Shown: piece by piece, positions 7,617 to 17,900 of the stretch | How positions within the stretch are numbered: the stretch's first letter is position 1 | Layout of the letters: each line of letters starts with the position of its first letter | Origin: Conexibacter sp. CPCC 205762 | GTDB lineage: Bacteria > Actinomycetota > Thermoleophilia > Solirubrobacterales > Solirubrobacteraceae | DNA: 64,000 bases | NCBI RefSeq assembly: GCF_030646155.1 | Contig: NZ_JAUTDN010000003.1 | Location: forward strand, 62,001 to 126,000 | Reading direction: 5' to 3' | Made by a program: the position numbers and the translations under genes | Notes under the pieces: generated by a model | Told to the model about the DNA's origin: nothing | Seen by the model: only the letters and a program-made list of their open reading frames with translations | Database searches by the model: none

Positions 7617-8932
7617 TGCCGAAGAAGCTCGTCTACTGGAACGTCCAGCATTTCAGCGCGGACAAGTTCTTCGCCCGCAAGCGCCGCCGCGTCGGCGACG
7701 ACCAGGAGGGCTGGGGCGGCAACGCCGCCTTCAACTACCGGCGCGTGCTGTTCGACACGATCACCGCCCACAACCCCGACTTCATCGTGATCGTCGAGGC
7801 GCGCCCGGCCGGCAACATCGGCGAGGGCCAGCTGCTGCCGGACCCGGGGACGATGCTGCTGCTCGACCACCTGCGCACCTACGACGACAACAACTGGGCG
7901 CTCGTGCCGCCGGTGATCAGCGGGCTCGGCAACGCCGGCGAGGGGATCGCGATCTTCTACCGCCGCTCGCCGACGCTGTGGTTCACGGGCCCGTGGCGCT
8001 GGCCGGGAGGGGCCGGGCCGGGCGTGGCGGCCGGCAGAGCCGGGCTCTACCCGGCCGCCTACCGCTACGCCTTCTCGCAGCCGATAGACAACCGCAGAGT
8101 CCCCGGCGGGAGCCGCTACAACGGCGGCCAGATGGAGCGCAGACTGGCCGCCCAGTGGCGCTACAGAGACGCCTTCGGCGCCGTCCGCGACTTCGGCGGC
8201 CTCGGCACCCGCTCGCCGTTCCGCACGACCTTCTTCGACTCGGCCGCCGGCCAGGACTTCCAGATCGTCGCGTTCCACGCCGCGCCCGGCCAGTGGGGGT
8301 TCCCGGGGCCGGTCAACGCCCCCTCGGTCGTCGCGACCGCCGCCGCCGGCGGCCTGCCCGAGGTGCAGGCGCTGCACGCCAACGAGACGACGGTCTTCGT
8401 CGGCGACTTCAACGTCAGCCTCTTCGACGCCGTCACCACCGGCGCCGCGTACGCGAACTTCCCCGCCCCGGCGTGGAGACGGGTGATCACGCAGAACGCG
8501 GGCAGAGCGATGCCGACGACCTATCCCGCCAAGGGCTACCTGATAACCCACCAGATGGGCGTCAGACAGGCGACGCCCTCCGACGAGAACGGCTACCCGG
8601 CCTTTGGCTACGCGACGACCGAGGCCGACTGGTACGGCGTCTACGACTCGATCGACAACGCCTTCGTGCGCAGCGGCGCGGTCGCCAGAGCGACGATCGC
8701 GAACATCGTCACGGGCGCGCCCTACAACGCGGTCGCGGCGCCGAGAGCCGTCCCGGCCGGCCACTACGCCTACCCGAGCGAGCTGAACGACCCGAACACG
8801 ATCAACGTCCCCAACGGCTACGACCCGGACGGCATCACGTTCGACGACGAGGTCGACGACTTCCGCACGATCGACAACTACGGGCTCGTCTACGGCGTCA
8901 GCGACCACCTTCCGCTGGTGTTCGACTTCTGA
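7616..8932 (+). CDS. endonuclease/exonuclease/phosphatase-fold protein, cluster A
   Basis: A 438-residue protein with the hallmarks of the EEP fold: YWNVQHFS near residue 7, IVIVEARP with the metal-binding Glu near residue 57, FHAAPGQWG near residue 220, VGDFNVSLF near residue 261 and SDHLPLVF at the extreme C-terminus. The family cuts phosphodiester bonds in DNA, RNA, inositol phosphates or sphingomyelin with Mg2+. The conserved D-x-N and the final D-H pair suggest an active enzyme. There is no signal peptide. Both ends overlap neighbours by a TGATG junction, placing the enzyme in strict stoichiometric coupling with the two giants around it. Substrate unknown; a nuclease effector or a phosphatase would both fit. 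Confidence 0.85.
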   Translation: MPKKLVYWNVQHFSADKFFARKRRRVGDDQEGWGGNAAFNYRRVLFDTITAHNPDFIVIVEARPAGNIGEGQLLPDPGTMLLLDHLRTYDDNNWALVPPVISGLGNAGEGIAIFYRRSPTLWFTGPWRWPGGAGPGVAAGRAGLYPAAYRYAFSQPIDNRRVPGGSRYNGGQMERRLAAQWRYRDAFGAVRDFGGLGTRSPFRTTFFDSAAGQDFQIVAFHAAPGQWGFPGPVNAPSVVATAAAGGLPEVQALHANETTVFVGDFNVSLFDAVTTGAAYANFPAPAWRRVITQNAGRAMPTTYPAKGYLITHQMGVRQATPSDENGYPAFGYATTEADWYGVYDSIDNAFVRSGAVARATIANIVTGAPYNAVAAPRAVPAGHYAYPSELNDPNTINVPNGYDPDGITFDDEVDDFRTIDNYGLVYGVSDHLPLVFDF

Positions 8933-11900
8933 TGGCGCTCGCGGAGCTGACAGCAGCGCTGCGCAGAGCGGCCGCCGGCGGGACGCTGACGCTCGACCGC
9001 GCGACGCTGACCGCGCCGGGCACCGGCGTGACGCTCGACGCGGGCTACGACGCGCTCGTCCGCAGCGCCTTCGGGCTCGGTCCCGGCGAGGCGTGGAAGC
9101 TCGCGATCACGCCGGCCCAGATCCCAGATCCCAGCGGGGAAGAGCTGCGCATCAGCGCCGGCAGATCGAGCTTCGCGGGCCTGAACCTGACCGGCGCGCC
9201 GGTCGACCTGCGGCTGCGGCTGCCGGCCGGCAGCGACCGGCTGCTCGTGACGGCCGAGCTGGGCCTGAGCAGATGGACCTTCCAGTCGAGCTTCAGAGCG
9301 ATGCGCGGCTACCCGTTCGAACGGCTGACCTACAGCGCCCCGGGGTTCGTCTTCGCCGCCCAGCCGCAGCCGTCGTACGACGCCAGAGGCGTCGGCGCGG
9401 TCATGCTCGCCGCCGGCCTCAACCTCGCGATGCTGCTGAAGGCCGCCGGCCCGGTCGCCGAGGTGAGACGGTTCGTGACGCTCGCGCGCGACAGCTTCCC
9501 GTTCGCCGGCCCGCTCGACCTCGCCGCGAGCCCGCGCATGCCGGCGCTGAGACTGCGCGCGGAGCTTGACGGCACGCTCGTCAGCATCGGCCCGCTGACG
9601 GTCGACAGACCGTTCGTCGAGCTGCGCGTCGAGTACGTCGGCGCCGCGCGCACGCGCTCGATCGTGCTCGTGCTGGGGATGCGGCTGTCCGTTCCCAACG
9701 GCCCGCCGCTCGACTTCACGACGCAGCTGCGCGAGGACCAGGGCGAGGCCGTCCTCGCGCTCGCCGCGCCCGACGACCGCCCGCTGACGCCGGACCAGCT
9801 GTTCCAGCTCGTCGGCGGCCAGTCGTGGGGAGCCGGCGTGCCCGGCCCGCTGCGCAGCGCGCTCCAGTCGGTCGGCTTCAAGGACCTCGAGGCGAGCACC
9901 ACCACGGCCTTCCCGCCGCAGCTGCGAACGCTCACGACGCGCGTCGGCTCGACCGCCCCGCTGCAGCTGTTCGACCAGTTCAGAATCGACGAGTTCGACG
10001 TCATCTGGTTCCTGCGCAAGGAGGCCGACGGCTGGTCGAACGAGCTGCAGTTCATCGCCTGGTTCCAGTTCTACCCGGAGCTGTTCGACGGCGAGTTCGA
10101 GGTCGGGATATCGACCGAGCTGCAGCTGTGGGGCTCCTTCAGCGGCAGAGTGCCGCTGGCGAAGCTGCTGTCGACGGTCACCGGCGGCCTTGTCACGCCG
10201 CCGTCGAGCGTCAGCTACGACCTCACCCAGTTCGCGCTGTCGCTCGACGCGCCGCGCAGAAGCTTCGCCTTCTTCGTCGCCGGCGACGGCACGCTCGACC
10301 CGTTCGGCAACGGCCTGTTCGTGCTCGGCGCGGTCCAGTTCACGCTCACCTCGACGGCGACGACCGACGGCCGCACCTATGGCGCCGGTCTCAACGCCGC
10401 GCTGCTGCTGGCCGGCTTCCCGCTGACCGTCACCGCCGACTACGAGACCGGCGGCGGCTGGAACTTCCGCGCGGCGATGCCGCCGAGCGCCTCCGTCTCG
10501 ATCCAGGACTTTCTGCAGCAGCTGTTCCCCGGCGCGCAGGTGCCGGACTTCCTCGCACAGGTCCGCATCAGCAACGTGCTGCTGGCCGCGCACACCGGCG
10601 GCAGAGATGCCGGCTGGCTGCAGACCGGCGCCGCCGTGCAGCTGCGCGACGTCGACCTCGGCTTCCTCGGCACCTACACGCTCGACGCCGACGCGCAGCT
10701 GAGACACACCGCCGGCAGAAGCCCGTCGACCGAGGGCGGCTTCTCGTTCGCGACGACGATCCCGGGGATCGGCGCGCGCGTGACGCTCGGCTACAGATTC
10801 ACGACGGGCAGAAGCCAGCTCGTCAGCGTCAGCTGGGGTCCGTTCAGAGCCGACTACGACATCACCAGATCGGTGCTGACCTTCTCCGTCGGGGAGGCGA
10901 CGCTCGGCGGCGTGCTCGGGCAGCTCGTCGGGCTCGTGATCGGCGACGACGGCTACCGCCTGCCGCCGCCGTGGAACCTGCTCGACTCGCTCAGCCTGCG
11001 CGGCTTCGAGATCGTCTTCGACTTCAGCAGAAGACCGGCCCAGGTGAGCGTCAGATACAGACTGTCGCAGCCGCTGGACCTCGGCTTCCTGAAGCTGACC
11101 GGCCTGGAGCTGGGCAAGGCCGGCGACAGAGTCGTCGTCAGACTCGACGCGACCTTCCTCGACGGCAGCACGGTGCCGGCCTTCGACCCGCTCCAGGGCC
11201 CGCCGACGCCGCCCGGCAGAGCGCCGCTGGACCTCAGACTGCTGGCGCTCGGCCAGCGCGTCACCGTCTCCGGGATCGAGAGATCGAGAACGATCCTCGA
11301 CGCGATCCAGCTGCTCGCCTCCTTCGACGACACGCCCGGCGACGGGCTGCCGAGAGGCCCGACGTTCAGCGCCTCCTCGCCGTGGCTGGTCGGCCTGCAC
11401 GTGCTGTTCGTCGGCGAGACGGTCGACATCGCCGTCGTCTTCGTCGACCCGGCGCTGTACGGGCTGCGGATCGCGCTCGCGGGCGAGAAGGCGGCGATCT
11501 TCGACGGGCTCGCGTTCGAGATCCTCTACAAGAAGGTCACCGACACGATCGGCGTCTGGCAGATACGGCTCGCGCTGCCGAGATCGATGCGGATGCTGCA
11601 GTTCGGCGCGCTCGCGATCACGCTGCCGGAGCTGGGCCTCGACGTCTACACCAACGGCGACTTCAGAGTCGACTTCGGCTTCCCCTACAACAGCGACTTC
11701 AGCCGCTCGTTCGGGATCCAGTACTTCCCCTTCACCGGCGCCGGCGGCTTCTACTTCGGCAAGCTCAGCGGCGAGACCGCGACCGGCCTGCCGAGACCGA
11801 CGCAGCCGGGCGCCTTCGACCCGGTGATCGAGTTCGGGCTCGGGCTCCAGCTCGGGCTCGGCAAGGACATATCGGCCGGCATCCTGACGGCCGGCATCAG

Positions 11901-14900
11901 CCTCACCGTCTTCGGCATCGTCGAGGGCGTGATCGCGGCCTGGAACCCGGCCGGCACGCGCGGCGAGCTGGTGCAGCGGACCGGCGACGAGGCCGTCACG
12001 ACGGCACTGGCAGCGCTCGGCGGCGGCGACGTCGGCAAGAGCTACTACTACCGCGTCGCCGGAACGATCGGGATCATCGGCAAGATCTACGGGTCGGTCA
12101 ACTTCGCCATCGTCAAGGCGAGCGTCAACCTGACCGTGACGATCTCGCTGCAGGCGGTGATCGAGGCGCACCAGCCGCTGCTGATCGCCTTCCAGGCGAA
12201 GGTCGACGTCTCGCTGTCGGTCGAGATCGACCTGTGGCTGTTCTCGATCACGATCCACCTGACCTTCTCGATGACGGTGCGCGAGTCGTTCACGCTCGGC
12301 TCCAGAACGGCGGCGCCGTGGGGCGCCGTCGGCAACGGCGAGGGCGCCCGCGCGCGGCTGCTCGACCGCGCCGCCACGCCGCGGCTGCTGACCGGCGCCG
12401 TGCGGACGGCGCCGTTCGCCGCCCCCGCGCCGAACGACGAGCGGACCGAGGTGAGACTGTCGTTCGCGCTGCAGCCGACCGTCGCCGGCGATCCCGCCGA
12501 CAGCGCGACGACGAGAGCGAAGCTCGTCGCGATGCTCTACATGGATGCGCCGCACCCCGACACGCCGCCCAGACGCGACGGCAGCGAGCCGGCCGCGACC
12601 TCGTTCGAGCGCTTCGCCGAGACGGTCTTCGTGTGGGCCGCGGCGGCCTTCGGCGGCAGCGGCGAGGGCAGCCCGACGCTCGCCGAGTTCGCCGCCGGCG
12701 GCTTCACGCAGGCGCAGCTGGCGACCGCCTTCGCGCGCCTCGCCGACTCCGCCGCCGAGCGTCCGCTCTCCTACGCGAGAGACATCGTGCCCGGCCTCTT
12801 CGCGCAGCTGAGATTCAGCGTCAGCGCGCTGGAGGGGAGCCTCGACAGCGCCGCGCCGTTCCCGATGATCCCGCAGCTCCACCTCAGAGCCGGCGCGGTC
12901 GACCGCACCTTCGCCGACGGCCTGCAGGTCGACGACGACTACCTCAGACTGCTGCGCGCGTACTTCGAGCGGATCGCCGCCCGCTACCAGGACGAGCTGG
13001 CGAGACGGTTCGACGGCGGCCCGCCGCATGCGCAGCTGCTGCGGGTCGAGGACCCGACGACCTCCTACTCGGCCGCGATCGTCGAGGACTTCGTGCTGCT
13101 GCTCGCGCGCGGGATGCTGAGAGCGGGCCTGGACGCCTTCGACGACTACGCCGAGCCGTACGGCGGCCGCAGCCTCGCGACGATCGCCGAGGCACTCGGC
13201 AGACTCGGCAACAGCATCGACGCGGTCGCGCTCGGGGCCGCCAACGCGCGCCTGCCGCTGCGCGCCGGCACGATCCTGACGCTGCGCGACGTCCGTCATC
13301 AGCTCGCCGCCGACGAGTCGTTCGCCAGCCTGCTGAGCCGCTTCGGGATCGCCGACCGCGGGCTCGCGCTCGTGACCGACCCCGCCAACGCGAACGTGCG
13401 CGGGATCCTGCGCCTCGGCGCGACGCTCGCCGCCGGCGGCGTCAGACACGAGGTCGGCGAGCTCGACACGCTCGCGTCGGTCGCGGCCGAGCCCGGCTGG
13501 AGCGCGGCGCTGCTGGCGCAGGCGCTCGCCGACGACGCGACCGCGCTGCTGCCGCTGTCGCTGCTGACGCTGCCGCAGATCGCGTACCCGGCGCTCGCCG
13601 GCGACACGCTCGCCGCGGTCGCCGACGCCTTCGGCCTCGCGCCAGCCGCGGTCGCCGCCGACGTCGCGACGCTCGGCGCGCTGTTCGACGACCCGCACGG
13701 CGATCTGACGCTGACCGCGCCGGGCCTGACCGCGCTGCCGGTGACGAACGTGATCGGCCTGATGCGGGCGCGCGAGGCGGCGCCGCACCTGTCGGGCGCC
13801 AGCGCCCGCTTCCTGCTCTACGGCATGCGCCCGCCGGCGCCCGCGAGCGACAGAAGACTGGGCTCGCCGACCGCCCTCTACGACCTCAACGGCCAGCAGT
13901 TCGACGTGCCCGCCGACACCAGCGGCGATGCCGTCCTGTCGCTCGGCGGGACGCTGCCGCCGTGGATCGCGTTCCTCAGAGGCGGACAGCCGGCGCAGCA
14001 GTCGTCGGTCTCGCAGCCGCTCGCCGGGATCGCCAGAACGGCTTCCGACCTCGCCGCCGAGGCGCGCGCCAGAGGCGTGCCGGCGCGCGTCGAGGCGATC
14101 TACCCGCTGCCCGGCTTCGGCGACCGCGGCCGCCGCTTCACGCTGCGCCGCACCGCGCCGCTGCAGGCCGCGGTGGCGCCCGCGTACCCGTTCGACGACG
14201 GCGGCAGACAGCCGCCCGGCGCGCCGCGGCTGTGGTTCGTGCCGAGCGCGCTGGCGCAGGCGCTGACGGCGCCGTTCGAGCTGCCGGCGGCGTTCGCGCT
14301 GGAGGCGACCAGCGCCGGCGTCCCGCCGCAGGTGACGGCGCCGCGCCGCTACGGCTGGGGCACGCTCGTCGACGTCACGATCAAGCAGGGGACCGAGCTG
14401 CCCGACACCTATGAGGTGTTCGGCGGCGGCGCTGCCGCGACGGCCGCACTGGAGGCGCTGATCGACCCCGCCGACCCGGTCTCGATCGCCTCGATCGCGC
14501 TGCTGACCGGCGCCGACGCGACTGGCCAGGCGCCGGCCGGCTACGTCGACCTCGGCCTCGACGACGCGCGCACCTACCTCGTCAAGACCAACCTCTCGAC
14601 CGAGACCAACCCCGGCGTCGGCGTCAGCGCCGCGGCGGTGCGCGAGGCGCCGCCGACGAGCGGCCTGCTGAACGACCCGCACGACTTCCTGCGGCTGCTG
14701 TGGGAGGCGAGCGTCACACGCGCCGGCGGCTTCATGCTGACCTACCGCCGCAGCGACGGCAGCAGCCTGCCGCAGGCGCTGTTCGCCGGCGGCGACACGG
14801 CGACGCTGAGCGTGCTCGTGCTGCACGAGCCGGCGAGCGAGCGGCGGCAGGTGCACCGCGCGGCGAACGTCGTGCTGGTCGGCGACGGCTTCGACCCGGC

Positions 14901-17900
14901 CCACGTCGACCTGGCCGCGGTCGCGGCGGCGCAGCCGGCGAAGCTGATCACGAGCGACGAGTCGCTCGAGGCGCTCGACGCGCGCTTCCGGATCGAGCGC
15001 TCGGCGCTCGCCGAGCAGGTCGCGCGGCTGAGACTCGCGGCCGGCGTGACGCTGGCCGTCGACGGCCTCAGCCACCAGGTGCGCGGTCCCTCCAGCAGCG
15101 ATCCCGCGACCGAGACGCTCGACCAGATCGCCAGCCGCTACGGCGTCGCCGCGCAGGCGATCGTCGCGCTCAACCCCGGCGTCGGCTTCAGCCCGCTGCT
15201 GGCCGGCACGCTGCTGCGGATCCCGCCGCTGCAGGCCGCCGCCGCGACCTACCCGACGCTCGCCGCCGTGCGCGACGGGCTCGGCGCGAGCGTCGCGCGG
15301 CTGGCGGCCGACAACGGCGCGACGATCCGCTTCGCGAGCGGCCAGACGCTCGCGTTCGAGGACCGGCTGACCGACCGCGTCGCGACGCTGCCGCCCGGCA
15401 ACGTCGGCTTCACGCTCACGCGCACGGCGATCGACGACAGCGCCAGAGACGCCTCCGCGGCGCTCGGCCGGCTGTTCAACATGCTCGGCTTCGGGCTCGC
15501 GCAGAACGTCTCCTTCGGCGCCACGACGGACGCGCTGCCGGTCGGCCCGACGCGCGCGGGCGGCAGAGCGAGAGCGACCCGCGCGGCGCTGCTCGCGGCC
15601 GCCGCCGCGGACACCGGCTGGCACTACGAGCAGACCGTCTTCGTCGCCGGCAGCGCGACCGGCGGCGACCCGGCCGATCCCGACCCGTACGGCGGCGTCG
15701 GCGGCTGGGCGCAGGTCCGCTTCGCCCCGCGCGATATGTTCGGCAACGTCGCCGCCTCGGCGATGACGCAGCCGCGGCTGGCGCCGCCGCAGATCGCCAA
15801 CGACGCGCCGCTGCGGGTCGCCTACCGCGACCCGCTGATCGGGCCGGGCGGCTGGCCGAGCGTCGCCGCCGGCTACGCCTTCGCGCGCAGCGGCAGCGCG
15901 CCGCCGGCGCTGACGCTGACCTTCCACTTCGACCCGTCGTCGTACACGCCGACGACGCCGCCGTCGCCGACGAGAGATCCCGACAGAGTCCCGGTCTGGC
16001 AGCAGCGGGCGCTCGCCGACGCCGTCACCTACCGCCAGCTCGCGCGCCAGCTGAGCGCGCCGCGCGTCAGCGCGAGCGTCGCCACGACGCTCGACGGTGC
16101 CACCGCGCACGCGCTCGCCGTGAGACCGTTCGCCGCCTTCGCGAGCGCCGCGGCGGCCTACCTCGCCGCGCTCGCCGCCGACCCCGCCAGCGCGCCGGCG
16201 CCGCCGGTCGCGCCGACCGTGTCGCTGCCGGTCGCGGCGACCAACGCGGGGGACCTGTTCGCGCTGCGGGTCGAGCTGACGCTGGCGCGCGCCGCCGCCG
16301 ATGTCGACGACGACTTCCGCGGCAGCGCGGCCGAGCGGCTCGTCACGCCGATCGCGCCGCAGGTCGACGCGAACAGCGACAGAGCGCACGCGCTGACGGC
16401 CTTCGCGCAGGCGCTGGAGGAGGCCTACGCCGCCGCGCCGGTCTTCCTCAAGGTCGCCTCCGGCCGCTCCCAGCGCGAGTCGGCCGACGCCGACAGCATC
16501 TGGATCGTGCGGCTGCGGACGGCGCCCGGCAGAGCCGGCGACCCGGGCATCGCGATCGCGATCGACGGCGACGCGCGCTACTACGCGCCGCGCCCGCTCG
16601 CGAACGTGCTGCTGTCGCGCGGCGACGTGCCGCTGCTGCCGTTCGACCCGCAGACGGGCGTCGCCTGGGACAGACCGGCCGAGACCGCCTTCACCAGCGT
16701 CGCGCTCGACACCTGGGGGCGGCAGGCGCTCGCCGCGCTGGACCGCTTCCTGTCGCCCGACTTCGCCTCCGCGACCTTCCTGCTCGACCACGTCGACCCG
16801 GGCAGAGCGGGGCTGCTGGCCGGGATGCTCGACGTCAAGCAGCGGCTGGCGGCCGCGATCGCCGGGACGCTGCAGCCGATCCTGACGCAGCCGCCGCTCC
16901 CCCGCGACGACAGACGGCCGCTCGACGACGCGGTCGAGACGATGCGCCAGCAGGTGCTGTCGCGGGCCGAGAACGCCTACGTCGTGACGGCGATCTGCCA
17001 GTACGCCGCGACGGTCTCCTCGCCGTGGAAGGACGCCCCCGGCAGCGGCGTCTACGCGCCGCGCCTGTACGGCCCGCTCGACGTCACGCCGCGCGGCGGC
17101 GGCACGCGCGGCGCCGACGAGCCGGCGCAGCCGTGGTCGTTCACGGTCGCGCGGCCGAAGCTGGCGCCGCAGGCGTCGTTCGTGACGAGCGCGCTGACGG
17201 TCGTCGACCCGGCGGCGCAGACGAGCCTGCCGCTCGCGCTCGACTTCAGCCTCTCCAACATCGAGCACGAGATCGAGCGCGGGATCGACGGCGACTACCT
17301 CGCCTCCTCGTGGCTGGCGCTCGTGATCCCGTTCTCCGCGCAGCAGGCCGGCGCGCCGCGCATCGACCTCTCGATCGGCGACGTCGACGTCCCGGTCGTG
17401 CTGCGCGAGGTGCCGACGCCGCCGACGCTGCGCGCGCAGGAGGCCGATCCGCAGCCGGCCGACGAGGGCGACGCGGCGACGCGGCTCGCGCACGCGAAGG
17501 CGTGGCAGTACGGCTTCACCTACGAGAAGGACGTGATCGCGCAGGACACGATCGACGCCTCCGTCCTCTTCAACCTCTCCGAGGAGGAGCCGAACCTGCG
17601 GCTGGCGGCGCGCGAGCTGGACCTGTTCGACCACCTCGCCCGCTTCGTCGCGATCTGGCCGCAGCTGCTGCCGGTGCTGGTCGAGGTGCTCGTGCCCGAC
17701 AGACTCGACCTCGACCCGGCCAGCGAGAGCTACAGACGCGCCCACCGGCTCGTCGCCGACCTGCTGCGGCTGCTGCAGCCGCTGCCGCAGGCGTGGGCGA
17801 CGTGGCACGCGCAGCCGCAGGAGCGGCGGCTGCTGACCGCGCTGGCGAGCGCCGACAGCAGCAGAATCGACTTCTCGATCGCCGAGCGCAGAGGCGACGC

